DNA of 64,000 nucleotides from Thalassospira profundimaris (GTDB taxonomy: Bacteria; Pseudomonadota; Alphaproteobacteria; Rhodospirillales; Thalassospiraceae): contig NZ_JPWF01000009.1 in NCBI RefSeq assembly GCF_003326675.1, positions 1 to 64,000 of the forward strand, given 5' to 3'. Positions within the stretch are counted from its first letter, which is position 1, and each line of letters starts with the position of its first letter. Below the pieces are notes generated by a model. That model was not told where the DNA came from. It worked only from the letters and a program-made list of their open reading frames with translations, and did no database searches. This document shows, piece after piece, positions 54,362 through 63,930 of this stretch. The position numbers were made by a program, and so were the translations under genes.

Positions 54362-55575
54362 AGGTCGTGCAACATCTTAAGGTAATGGTCGGTTTTACTA
54401 ACAAGCGGATTGTCCATGTTCCAGGCATATCCGGCAAGGATAGAGACAACCATGCGTTTGACCTGAGTGTCGTCGGTCGGCTGATTGAAAATGATCGTCT
54501 GCAGGCGCTTGTCATACCATGCATCGACATAGGAACGGAACGTTGCAACGCCCTGTTCAAGCGGGGTAGCATAATCGTTTTGCCAGTCGATGGCGTTGCC
54601 ACGATGGCGTTCGATCAAAACGCGTGCCGCCATTTCGGCCGATTGCAGGGCAATGGTGACCCCCGATGAAAATACCGGATCAAGGAACCCGGCGGAATTG
54701 CCAAGCAAGGCATAACCATCCCCGAACAATTGATCGGATTGCGCCGAATATCCGGCGATGGCCCCAAGGGGACGAATGGGTTCCGCATTGGCAAGCAGGG
54801 TGCCCAATCTGGTGTCGCTGATCAGTTTGTCAAAAATGTCCTGTTCTTCCATACCCGCCCATTTCGGGTCCTGATCCGGGAAGATGACGCCAACCGATGC
54901 GGTGCCATCCGAAAACGGGATCAGCCAGTACCAGATGTCATGATGATCGGGATGCACCGTGATCAGGATTTTCTCCCGGTCATAGTCGGGATCGGAAATA
55001 TGATCCTGCATATGGGTGAAAAGTGCGCGTCTCTCGACGGAATGATCGGACCGCGCAATGCCAAGCATCCGCGGTAACACGCGGCCATAACCACTGGCAT
55101 CAAGGACAAAGCCGGATCGTAGCTGTGCGGTTTGCCCCTGATCATTTTCAAATGTCAGGGTGCAATTCCCGTCCTGAAGGTCGGCATGGGTGACCTTGTG
55201 TCCAAAGCGGATATCAACCCCGGCCTTGTTTGTATGATCGGCGAGGATTTTGTCAAACCGCGCGCGTTGCACCTGAAAGGTGGTGCCCCAGCCGCCTTCT
55301 TCGAAATTCTTGCGGAAATCAATGGATTGATATTGTGGGCCGCGTTCAAAAACAGCACCATTTTTAAACTGGAAACCGGCCTGCTCGACAGCGTCAAGAA
55401 GGCCTGCGCGTTCCAGAATATTCATGCAATTGGGCAGAAGACTTTCACCAATCACAAAGCGCGGAAAGGTCTGTGCTTCAAGAACCGTCACCTGAAGCCC
55501 GGCATCATGAAGGAACTTGGCGGCAACTGCCCCGGCTGGTCCGGCACCGATAATCGCAATATCGCAATCGTGCAT
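54346..55575 (-). CDS. FAD-dependent oxidoreductase, halogenase-like
   Basis: A 409-residue flavoprotein. The N-terminal FAD motif is GAGPAGAVAAKFLHDAG, followed by GESLLPNCMNILE. A Trp-x-Trp-x-Ile-Pro segment (WYWLIPF, about residue 200) resembles the WxWxIP motif of flavin-dependent halogenases such as PltA, but plain monooxygenases and geranylgeranyl reductase-like proteins share parts of it. The enzyme may halogenate or hydroxylate the aryl head group. It is not among the gene classes I recall in the E. coli-type cluster. Confidence 0.8.
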   Translation of the reverse strand: MHDCDIAIIGAGPAGAVAAKFLHDAGLQVTVLEAQTFPRFVIGESLLPNCMNILERAGLLDAVEQAGFQFKNGAVFERGPQYQSIDFRKNFEEGGWGTTFQVQRARFDKILADHTNKAGVDIRFGHKVTHADLQDGNCTLTFENDQGQTAQLRSGFVLDASGYGRVLPRMLGIARSDHSVERRALFTHMQDHISDPDYDREKILITVHPDHHDIWYWLIPFSDGTASVGVIFPDQDPKWAGMEEQDIFDKLISDTRLGTLLANAEPIRPLGAIAGYSAQSDQLFGDGYALLGNSAGFLDPVFSSGVTIALQSAEMAARVLIERHRGNAIDWQNDYATPLEQGVATFRSYVDAWYDKRLQTIIFNQPTDDTQVKRMVVSILAGYAWNMDNPLVSKTDHYLKMLHDLCDQS

Positions 55576-55593
55576 TTATTTTTTTCCCTTTGA

Positions 55594-57906
55594 TTATCGG
55601 TTGTCTGTATTGCGATCAGGCACATGTGCAGAACCCATCCAATAGGAAAGAACCCATGCACAGGTCAGACCGATTGAAATGATGGTGCCAATCGCATTGA
55701 CCACCGGCACGGAACTTGTCGCCAAAAGACCGAATGCCAGAATGCTGCTGATCAAGGACAGGAATACTGCAAAGCGGGTTTCATCCTGTTGGCCATGATG
55801 TTGGCTTTCCGCCGTGAAAATCGCGTAATCAGCCCCGATGGCAAAGACCAGAAACAGCGCCATCACGGCAAAGAAATTGACCGTCACACCAACGGCATAT
55901 GCCCCGATAACGGCCAGCAATATTGCGATCAGCGGTGCGGCGAGAACACTTAATCCCCCCAGTATTCCGTACCGGATGATGGCAAGGATACCCGCCGCGA
56001 TCAGGGATGCGGCAAGTGCCAGGACCGCCCAGTTGCGATACTGCCCGAATTGCGCTGTGATCGTTTCACGCGGATTGATCAGACGGGCAGAGTGAATGTC
56101 AGCAATCGCATTGCGGATGGCATCAGGGTTTTGAACGGCATTGATCCGCATAATGTCAGTTTCCCCCTGTTGCAAATTCGCAAGACCGGGAATGCTGGCA
56201 AGGAGGCCCTGATCTGGTTCAAGGAAATCGGACGGGGTGTCATCGGTGCTGATTTTAAATGGCAGGGCAGCCTGCAATTTTGCGCCGTACGGATCGACTA
56301 ATTCTGACGCCACAAGATCACGATTTTCGCGCTGACGGTTAATCGATGGAATGACATCGGCCAATCCAAACAAACTGCCGACAACACCATCACGCAGGAA
56401 CGGTTCCAGTGCAGTTCTCACTGCCTCGGCTGTTTCAAGGCGATCCTGAACATTGTCACCATCAATACGGATGAATTGCAGGTTGCCCCCCATTCCCAGA
56501 GTTTGACCAATGATACGGGCATCGTTGATCAAGGCGGCATCGCCATGCCCAAGGGCTGCGATATCATCATTGGCGGGCAGGTAAACCGCCATAGCAACCA
56601 GACCAAGGATTGCAGCGGCAAGGATCGACAAACGCTGTGCAGGACCAATGCGGACTTTCAGCAAGGCGTGATTGATCCGTTCATATAATACCCGAACCGG
56701 CGACTGGTTGCGGACATCGCGGCATGGCAGAACGGGCAGGATCAGAACCACCGTGGCATAGGCAGCAATCAGTCCGGCAATCGAATAAAGCGAAATCTGC
56801 GCAAGCAATATTGTTGGTGTCACGGCAAGGGCTGCAAATCCGCAAGCCGTCGTCAAAAGACCCAGCCGCAATCCGGGCCTGATCTGTGCCAGTCGGGCGC
56901 TGGCAGTTCCGGTCGAACTTGGCAGGACCAGATAATGCAGCGCGTAATCAATGGATATCCCGATCAGACTGGCTCCAAAAACCAGTGCGATGGCATGGAT
57001 GCTGTCAAAGACAACAACAAGGGCGGTGATACCGGCAAGCAATCCGCTTCCGACGGTCAAAAGCGTTGCGACCAGTGGAAGGGCGGACATAAAGACGGCG
57101 ATGACCATAATGACAACGCCGGTGGTGGCGATGATCGCGATGCGCTGAACATCGTCGCGCGCGTGTGATGCCTCGGATACCGCAAAGAAAATCTGGCCTG
57201 TTTTGGCGATATGAAGTCCGGTATTGGCGGTCAGCGTGGTGGTGATGGTGTCATTAACCTGACTGACCCAGTTGGCGTCCTGTCCGTTGGAACGCACATC
57301 CTTTGGAAGGGTCAGGATGATCGGGGTTGCAAACTGTTCGCCATCCATCACCAAGCCAGATTGTCCGATTTTAGCACCAAGGTCGGACAGGAAGTCCGGC
57401 AGAAGCGAAAAGGGATCACTTTTAAGCGACTGGGCGCTGATCAAAGATGATGGTGAATAAAGGTTCTGTAAGGCGCGTTGAAACAGTCGTTTGCCATCGC
57501 CCTTGATCAGGGCATCGCGATCTTTTTGCGACAACAGCCCATAGGCGTGTTTTTGATACAGCGCATAAAGCGGCTGGGCATCGCCGGTTTCAAAACCGGG
57601 AAGACTGACATTTTGGGTGCCGTCAATGGCGCGCAGCTTTTGGGCCAGTTCCTGGCTTGTGTTTTCAAGCGCATCGCGTTCGCTGTGCGACAGCATGATA
57701 ATGGCCTGATTGGCATCCTGCGCCAAAAGATCGCGGACAATATTAATATCGGAAAGCTGTTCCGAGCTGGTGTTTGAACTGCTTTCCTGCCCGATAAGGG
57801 ACAGGATATCACCGTCAATACGGCTATGATTTGCGCTGATCTTCCAGATGGTGACGATCCCCATCGCGATCAGGCACATTGTCCATATGACGGCGCGCAT
57901 TTTCAT
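55594..57906 (-). CDS. MMPL/RND-type lipid exporter
   Basis: A 770-residue inner membrane protein with about 12 spans in two halves, each preceded by a large periplasmic loop (about 45-240 and 440-590). The membrane segments around MALFLVFAIGADYAIFTAES are typical of the MMPL family. In aryl polyene clusters such an exporter (ApeM) is thought to move the lipid product across the inner membrane. It starts at the A shared with the LolA-like gene stop (TAATG). Confidence 0.85.
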   Translation of the reverse strand: MKMRAVIWTMCLIAMGIVTIWKISANHSRIDGDILSLIGQESSSNTSSEQLSDINIVRDLLAQDANQAIIMLSHSERDALENTSQELAQKLRAIDGTQNVSLPGFETGDAQPLYALYQKHAYGLLSQKDRDALIKGDGKRLFQRALQNLYSPSSLISAQSLKSDPFSLLPDFLSDLGAKIGQSGLVMDGEQFATPIILTLPKDVRSNGQDANWVSQVNDTITTTLTANTGLHIAKTGQIFFAVSEASHARDDVQRIAIIATTGVVIMVIAVFMSALPLVATLLTVGSGLLAGITALVVVFDSIHAIALVFGASLIGISIDYALHYLVLPSSTGTASARLAQIRPGLRLGLLTTACGFAALAVTPTILLAQISLYSIAGLIAAYATVVLILPVLPCRDVRNQSPVRVLYERINHALLKVRIGPAQRLSILAAAILGLVAMAVYLPANDDIAALGHGDAALINDARIIGQTLGMGGNLQFIRIDGDNVQDRLETAEAVRTALEPFLRDGVVGSLFGLADVIPSINRQRENRDLVASELVDPYGAKLQAALPFKISTDDTPSDFLEPDQGLLASIPGLANLQQGETDIMRINAVQNPDAIRNAIADIHSARLINPRETITAQFGQYRNWAVLALAASLIAAGILAIIRYGILGGLSVLAAPLIAILLAVIGAYAVGVTVNFFAVMALFLVFAIGADYAIFTAESQHHGQQDETRFAVFLSLISSILAFGLLATSSVPVVNAIGTIISIGLTCAWVLSYWMGSAHVPDRNTDNR

Positions 57907-58574
57907 TATTGCGCCTGACCGGACAAAAGGACTGCAATGTCATCGGGCAAAGGCAGCGGGGCATTTTCCTGATTGCGCAGTGTGATTTCATCATAGTCGC
58001 CCGATGGCTTTTTAATCGTCACATGTTCCACAAACTGATCCCCGGATGCGGTGATTTTTGCGATCTGACCAGCGATCGGAAGATTGGCAAGCGGTGTCAG
58101 TTCCACCTGCCATGAAGACGTGGATACAGCGTTTTCGGGGGGGATTTCAGAAAGTGTGAAATGCCCCGAAAGCGCATCCCAGTTTCCGGCAAGAACCGCA
58201 GAAATCAATGCAATGAATTGATGAAACTGTGCACCGCTTGCGATCACTTCGCGACTGCCATCATCAAGCATACGCATGATCCCGCGGTCGGTCATGATGG
58301 TGGTATCGGGAAACGGTTCCTTGTTCTGCCAAACCAGCCCGTCTTTGGGGGACAGGGTAAAGGCACCACTTGAAACAAGGGGCTGATCAAACCCGTTCAG
58401 ATACCTATCAAGGCGAAATTCCCCGCCCAGATATTCATCCGCGCCAATCGGTTGCAGGGCAGATATCGCTACATCATCGGCCCGTGCCGATGACAATGGC
58501 AGGATTGCCGCTGTCAGGACAAAGACAGCAACAGGCATGAATATCTGTCGCGCGATGTGACGAAGCTGCATCAT
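57906..58574 (-). CDS. LolA-like outer membrane lipid carrier protein
   Basis: A 222-residue periplasmic protein with a signal peptide (FVLTAAILPLSSARA) and a LolA-type half-barrel domain. Strand motifs include GEFRLDRYLNGFDQPL and SGAFTLSPKDGLVWQ. LolA-like proteins of polyene and xanthomonadin clusters probably ferry the hydrophobic product across the periplasm. It overlaps the thioesterase gene by 4 bases. Confidence 0.8.
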   Translation of the reverse strand: MMQLRHIARQIFMPVAVFVLTAAILPLSSARADDVAISALQPIGADEYLGGEFRLDRYLNGFDQPLVSSGAFTLSPKDGLVWQNKEPFPDTTIMTDRGIMRMLDDGSREVIASGAQFHQFIALISAVLAGNWDALSGHFTLSEIPPENAVSTSSWQVELTPLANLPIAGQIAKITASGDQFVEHVTIKKPSGDYDEITLRNQENAPLPLPDDIAVLLSGQAQ

Positions 58575-58978
58575 TTAAGGGGTTCCAGCTTGCTGATCAG
58601 GCATTCCGGGCTGGCAAACAACATCTCGCCGGTCGCCTTTTCAACGGCAACCTGAATGGTAAAGCCCTTGGTCAGCTTTTCGCCGGTTTTGGCATCGGTG
58701 ATCAGGTAATCGATTTTAAGGCGGTTCTCATATTCCTTGAGCGTCGCCGTAATGCAAATTTCCTGTCCGAACCGGCATGGGCGCACATATTTGACCCGCA
58801 TATCGACCACCGGCCACAAGTAACCACTTTGATCCATTTGCGGGTAGTTATAGTCAATCTGATCCAGAAGCGCACAGCGGGCATTTTCAAAGAACTGCAC
58901 GTAATTGCCATGCCAGACCACATTCATCGGATCCAGATGATAGAACTGAATGGTTTCGGTGACAGATGCGGCTATCAT
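58571..58978 (-). CDS. Acyl-CoA/ACP thioesterase (4HBT hotdog family)
   Basis: A 135-residue hotdog thioesterase of the 4-hydroxybenzoyl-CoA family with the motif HLDPMNVVWHGNYVQFFE, in which the Asp and His positions fit the catalytic site. It fits ApeK-type thioesterases by position. It may release the polyene chain or edit starter units. Overlaps both neighbours by 4 bases. Confidence 0.85.
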   Translation of the reverse strand: MIAASVTETIQFYHLDPMNVVWHGNYVQFFENARCALLDQIDYNYPQMDQSGYLWPVVDMRVKYVRPCRFGQEICITATLKEYENRLKIDYLITDAKTGEKLTKGFTIQVAVEKATGEMLFASPECLISKLEPLK

Positions 58979-60534
58979 GCGATGTCCCCGTCATAAAGCG
59001 TCCAGTGGCGGCTCTGAATACGGGAAATCACCAAACGCAAAGTGGCTTCAAGCGGCTGGTCTTCGTCAATAAAGCCGATATCGTGCTTTAACTGGTCGAT
59101 AAAGCGGATCATATCGGTACCAAGTTGCTTTTGCGTGATCTCGCCCGATATTTCGCGCAGGCGGATGGCCTGAAGGGCTGCGATCAGGTTGGCGGCAACC
59201 ACCTGTTCGGTCAATTGCAGGACACGCAGGCAATCGCGCGCAGCAATCGTGCCCATGCTGACCTTGTCCTGGTTGTGGCATTCGGTGGAGCGCGAAAAGA
59301 CGCTGGCCGGCATGGTTTGTTTCAATGCCTCGGCCGTCCAGGCCGATGCGCCGATCTGTACGGCTTTAAGGCCATGATTGATCGATGCCCGTTCCGCATT
59401 CGATCCCGAAAGGTTGGACGGCAAACCATGATTGAACTTGGTATCGACCAGAAGCGCCATCTGCCGATCCATCAGATCGGCAAGATTGGCGACCAGTGTT
59501 TTCATGCCATCGGCAACAAAGGCGATGTGCCCGCCATAAAAATGGCCACCATGCAAAATGGTGTTCTCGCCTACATCAAGCAACGGATTGTCATTGGCGC
59601 TATTGAGTTCGATTTCCAGCGTCTTACGGAAAGTCGGCATCATGTCGGCCAGCACGCCAATCACATGCGGCGCACAGCGCAAAGAATAGCGGTCTTGCAA
59701 ACGGGCCGGTTCGAAATCATCGCCAAGATGGCCAAGGTCCCCTTCGATCCATGCCGCGATTTGCGCCTGTCCGGGATGGGGTTTGGCGGCAAAAAGCCGT
59801 TTGTCGAAATGTGCCGGATTGCCAAGCAGGCCGATGCTTGCCATTGCGGTGATGCGGCTGGTCAGCTTGCAAAGATATTGCGCCCGGACAAAAGCCTGAC
59901 ACATCAATGCGGTCATGACCGCCGTACCATTCATGATGGCAAGGGCCTCTTTGGGGCGCAGGACAAGCGGAACCAGTCCCGCCTGATCAAGCGCATCCCT
60001 GGCCGTGGTTTGGGTGCCGCGATACAAAACGTCGCGTTCCCCGATCAGGGCGGCGGCAACATAGGAAAGCGGGGTCAAATCGCCTGATGCACCGACCGAT
60101 CCTTCTTCGGGGATCAGGGGCGTAATGTCATGGGCCAAAAGAGCAGTCAGTTGATCAAGCAGATCGACACTTACCGCGGAATAGCCACTGCAAAGAGATG
60201 CCAGGCGGACGGCAAGAACCGCGCGGGCCTGATCGGCGGACAGGATATTGCCAAGACCACATCCGTGAAAACGGCTGAGATGCAAGGGCAGCTCGGCCAC
60301 CAGTTCCGGCGGTACACGGCGCGATACTGAATCCCCGTAGCCGGTCGTAACACCGTAAATATGGCCATGTTCCCGCAACTCGCGATCAAGGAAATCCGCG
60401 CCATTTTGAATGCGGCTGCGGAATTCCGCATCACCAGACAGCACAGGTCGGGCGCGTTGCTCGGACAGGACAATCACATCTTCGATTGTCAGATCGTTCT
60501 CGCCGAAAATGATATTGATGTGATTATTGGTCAT
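58975..60534 (-). CDS. Aromatic amino acid ammonia-lyase (HAL/PAL/TAL family)
   Basis: A 519-residue MIO-containing lyase; the ATG at 60534 is preferred because the longer frame adds 33 non-conserved residues and 519 matches the usual length. The MIO triad Ala149-Ser150-Gly151 lies in GSVGASGDL. The selectivity region reads SRFHGCGLG, with Phe89-His90 at the positions that are His-Leu in tyrosine lyases and Ser-His in histidine lyases. In this cluster it probably makes cinnamate or coumarate as an aryl starter; the substrate is not settled by sequence. Confidence 0.85.
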   Translation of the reverse strand: MTNNHINIIFGENDLTIEDVIVLSEQRARPVLSGDAEFRSRIQNGADFLDRELREHGHIYGVTTGYGDSVSRRVPPELVAELPLHLSRFHGCGLGNILSADQARAVLAVRLASLCSGYSAVSVDLLDQLTALLAHDITPLIPEEGSVGASGDLTPLSYVAAALIGERDVLYRGTQTTARDALDQAGLVPLVLRPKEALAIMNGTAVMTALMCQAFVRAQYLCKLTSRITAMASIGLLGNPAHFDKRLFAAKPHPGQAQIAAWIEGDLGHLGDDFEPARLQDRYSLRCAPHVIGVLADMMPTFRKTLEIELNSANDNPLLDVGENTILHGGHFYGGHIAFVADGMKTLVANLADLMDRQMALLVDTKFNHGLPSNLSGSNAERASINHGLKAVQIGASAWTAEALKQTMPASVFSRSTECHNQDKVSMGTIAARDCLRVLQLTEQVVAANLIAALQAIRLREISGEITQKQLGTDMIRFIDQLKHDIGFIDEDQPLEATLRLVISRIQSRHWTLYDGDIA

Positions 60535-62224
60535 TATCTGCCTTTTTCTTCGCCCAGAAGTCATAGAAATTGAACCATTGCAGGGGTTCATTAACAACAA
60601 TCTTTTCAAGCCATTGCGCATATGCGCCGGCATAGTCGGTAATTGCCTGTTCGCGGGTGGCGCGTGGCAGGATCATTTGATCTGCCAGTTTGTGCCACGC
60701 GATGCGGAAACTGTTGCCCGAACGCCATGCCGCGGCCGAGAAAACCGGGCATTGCAGCAGATAGGCAAGGATAAACGGCCCTTGCGGGAATTGCGCATCA
60801 TCGCCAAGGAACGGGACGGTAACGGTTTTATCGCGGGCCCCGATGGCAATCCGGTCGGCTGCAATCACCACCCATTCGCCGCGCTCAACCCGTTCACGAA
60901 GCATCATCGCAGTATCCGGGCCGATATCGGTGACTTCAATCAGGTCGACCTGACTTTCCGGTGCGAATTTTTTAAGGACACGTCCAAACCGGGCGGCATT
61001 TTTTTGATGGAGCAATACATTGACGCGAAAATCGCGATCCCGGCTGGCGATGGCACGGACAAGCTCCATATTGCCGAAATGCGATACCAGCAAAACGACC
61101 GCCTGATTGCGTGGCAAATAGTCAAAAAGACTTGTCGCATCATCAGGAAGCGCAAGGTTTTTCTGGGATAACTTGCCACTCCAGGCTGCGATCTTATCAA
61201 GCGCGCTTTCGCCGAACCGCACAAAATGGCGAAAAACATTAAGGCGTGTGGGTGCGATATCTGCCCCGGCCTTTCGGGCACGGGTCAGAAAATCATGCGA
61301 TGCCCTCCGGGCGTTATGTCCGGTCAGATAAAAATAGAAAATGATCGGCAACATGATCGCCAGACAAAAATGGCGACCGCAATATCGATAAACCAGACCA
61401 AGAAACCGCATTCCGAAATAGATGCCGCGTTCATCAATCTCGGCCCAATGTTCGGATTGCGCCGTATCGGCTGTTGGTTGCGGTGGTCGGGCAAATCGAC
61501 CGCCCCGCAGGATAAAGCCAGCCAACCGCCAGATCATCCCGAAGACAAGTCGGGTGTGCATCCAACTGATCAGGACATTGTCCTTCCACATGCGGAAGTT
61601 CGATATGTTGCCTTCGGGATAGGTGACCCTGGTCGGGATATGGATCACCGGAACCCCGCGCCAAAACAGGCGGACCATCAGTTCGGTATCAAAATCCATT
61701 TTTTTGCCAAGACCTTCTTCGCGCCAGACGGCAAGGCAAGGCTTAACCGGATAGACGCGAAATCCGCACATGCTGTCACGGATGGCAAATGACAATGTTT
61801 CGATCCACACCCAGACATGTGTGACCCAGCGGCCAATCTTGCGTCCAGTCGGGATGCTGTCATCATAAATCGGAAGGCCGGTTACAAGGGCATCCGGGTT
61901 GCTTTGTGCTGCTGCCAGCATTTCCGGGATGCGATCAAGGTCATGCTGACCATCAGCATCAATCTGGATGGCGTGGCTGAAACCGGCCTTGTGGGCAATT
62001 TCCATGCCGGCCATAACCGCAACACCCTTGCCGCCATTTTGTGGCAGATGATGACAAATCACCCCATTTTCAGGATCGTGCAGGCTTGCAACAACCTGTC
62101 GGGTTTGCGCATTTGATCCGTCATCGACAATAAAGACGCAAAGCCCGCGGGCACGGATCGATGCAACAACATCGGCCAGAACCGCATGATGATTGTGGGT
62201 CGGGATCAGCGTACAAATCTTCAC
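60524..62224 (-). CDS. Glycosyltransferase 2-lysophospholipid acyltransferase fusion
   Basis: A 566-residue protein. Residues 1-240 are a GT-A family 2 glycosyltransferase: LIPTHNHHAVLADVVASIR at the start and VDDGSN, with a nucleotide-sugar DxD-like region at DADGQHD. Residues about 290-560 form an HtrB/LPLAT-like acyltransferase with SHFGNMELVRA. Such fusions are a known feature of aryl polyene clusters (ApeJ-like) and build the sugar- or glycerol-linked lipid anchor. It overlaps the lyase gene by 11 bases and the ligase gene by 4. Confidence 0.85.
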   Translation of the reverse strand: MKICTLIPTHNHHAVLADVVASIRARGLCVFIVDDGSNAQTRQVVASLHDPENGVICHHLPQNGGKGVAVMAGMEIAHKAGFSHAIQIDADGQHDLDRIPEMLAAAQSNPDALVTGLPIYDDSIPTGRKIGRWVTHVWVWIETLSFAIRDSMCGFRVYPVKPCLAVWREEGLGKKMDFDTELMVRLFWRGVPVIHIPTRVTYPEGNISNFRMWKDNVLISWMHTRLVFGMIWRLAGFILRGGRFARPPQPTADTAQSEHWAEIDERGIYFGMRFLGLVYRYCGRHFCLAIMLPIIFYFYLTGHNARRASHDFLTRARKAGADIAPTRLNVFRHFVRFGESALDKIAAWSGKLSQKNLALPDDATSLFDYLPRNQAVVLLVSHFGNMELVRAIASRDRDFRVNVLLHQKNAARFGRVLKKFAPESQVDLIEVTDIGPDTAMMLRERVERGEWVVIAADRIAIGARDKTVTVPFLGDDAQFPQGPFILAYLLQCPVFSAAAWRSGNSFRIAWHKLADQMILPRATREQAITDYAGAYAQWLEKIVVNEPLQWFNFYDFWAKKKADNDQ

Positions 62225-63930
62225 GCGACGTCATCCTGCGCAATGTCTTGCGGCTGCAATTTCAGTGTTCCTGAACTGTGCAGATCAGCGCCATCGGATT
62301 GATAGCGGAACTTCAAACGCGGAACGGATGGGTCATATTCAATTTCAAGAGTGATGATATCGGCGGGGGTAATCGGTTTGCGGAATTTAAGCTGACTGAC
62401 TTCGCAGACCTTGCGCGATGATCCAAATGCCGATGCCCCGAAAAGGGCTGCCCAATGAAGTTGAATGACCCCGGGCAGGATCGGTTGTCCGGGGAAATGC
62501 CCCTTAAAGCAGGTCATGTCAGCATTGAGTTTCAATGTCATTGAAACAGAGTTGCCATCGCGCGTTTGTGCCGAAACGGTTGGCAATTCGTTGCCGGTAT
62601 CAGCAAAAAGGGCGCGCAACAGATGCAGGGGCTTTTTGCCCTGACTATCGGTGGGAAGGGCCTCAACAAACCGCCAGCGTTGTGGCAATGCGGCGTCATC
62701 TTCAAACCGTGCAAGGTCGCGGCGCAAAAGGCGCCCCATGCGGAAACGCCCGCGTTTGTCGAGTTCGGCCTGACCTTTCAGGGTCAGAACCGCAACAACG
62801 GCCAGTCGCTGGTCGTTATCCTGCGCCAAAAGTGCAACCGCATCTTCAATCAACTCGCTTTGACGCAGATGTTCTTCAACCGCGACAAGGGAAACCCGCT
62901 TGCCTTCGATCTTAACAACACGATCGGCCCGTCCCTTAAGGACAAAGCTGTCATCGGTGTGAATGATGGCGCGATCCTGTGTTTGATACCAGTCATCTCC
63001 GGCGACATGGCGGGCACGGACACGTAAACATCCATCCTCGTTCAAACCGGCTTCCAACCCAGGAAGCGGTTTCCACGGGGTGTTTTCATCATGCTGCTGG
63101 CGCCAGGCAATCCCGCCTGTTTCCGTGCTGCCATAAATTTCGGTCGGGCAGACACCAAGGGCCTTTGTAACGGTCTTGGCGGTTGGCAAATCCAGTGGCC
63201 CCCCCGAACTCAGGATAATGGCCGGACGCGGTGCATGGATCAGATCGGGGTGAAGGTTTTTAAGCTGTGCCGGGCTTGTAACCAGCATATCGCCATCACG
63301 CAGTTCGGAAAGAACCATGTCCCAGAACGGTGCGGGTTCCGCACGGGTAATTTGCCGGTTCATGACCGGCCAGATCACCCGGAAAATCAGCCCGTAAATA
63401 TGTTGATGCGACACAAGTCCGATGATCCGGGCCCCCTCTTTCAGAAGCGGGCCCCACAGTGGGGACTGGGTCGCAATTTCGTCCTCGATCTGGGCAAGAG
63501 TTTTGGTGATCGGCTTGGGGGCGCCGCTTGAACCCGACGTGAAAAAGATGGCTGCGCAGGATGCGGCATCCGGTATCTGGTCACTCTGATCATGGTTCAA
63601 TGCGTTTTCGTCCGCATTCCCCAGAAGCTCGATAATTCTGGCGTCATCAAGATGGCAGTCGAACTGTTGCCCGATTTCATCGAGATAGCCGGCCCTGTCG
63701 GTTGCGGGCAGGATCGCGCTGGAACCCGATCGCCAGACAGCGGCCAAAGCAATCATAAACAGGCGTGTGGATTGGCAATAGATCGAAATCCGTGATCCCG
63801 CATCAAGCATCGAGGAAAGCTTGCCGATATCGGTCTGAACGCGAGCAACATCAATCACCTTTTCATTTTCAAAAAACAGAGGTGTTTCTTGATTTGTGGG
63901 GGCATTGAGGTTTGAGAAAAAAACGCTCAT
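62221..63930 (-). CDS. Aryl-CoA/ACP adenylating enzyme fused to an ApeI-type dehydratase
   Basis: A 569-residue fusion. The N-terminal ANL adenylation domain (about 1-445) has the core FFTSGSSGAPKPITKT and STETGG and is expected to load the aryl starter onto an acyl carrier. The C-terminal hotdog domain (about 455-565; MTCFKGHFPGQPILPGVIQ) is ApeI/FabZ-like. In E. coli the two are separate genes (apeH, apeI); here they are one. It overlaps the upstream partial gene by 4 bases. Confidence 0.85.
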   Translation of the reverse strand: MSVFFSNLNAPTNQETPLFFENEKVIDVARVQTDIGKLSSMLDAGSRISIYCQSTRLFMIALAAVWRSGSSAILPATDRAGYLDEIGQQFDCHLDDARIIELLGNADENALNHDQSDQIPDAASCAAIFFTSGSSGAPKPITKTLAQIEDEIATQSPLWGPLLKEGARIIGLVSHQHIYGLIFRVIWPVMNRQITRAEPAPFWDMVLSELRDGDMLVTSPAQLKNLHPDLIHAPRPAIILSSGGPLDLPTAKTVTKALGVCPTEIYGSTETGGIAWRQQHDENTPWKPLPGLEAGLNEDGCLRVRARHVAGDDWYQTQDRAIIHTDDSFVLKGRADRVVKIEGKRVSLVAVEEHLRQSELIEDAVALLAQDNDQRLAVVAVLTLKGQAELDKRGRFRMGRLLRRDLARFEDDAALPQRWRFVEALPTDSQGKKPLHLLRALFADTGNELPTVSAQTRDGNSVSMTLKLNADMTCFKGHFPGQPILPGVIQLHWAALFGASAFGSSRKVCEVSQLKFRKPITPADIITLEIEYDPSVPRLKFRYQSDGADLHSSGTLKLQPQDIAQDDVA

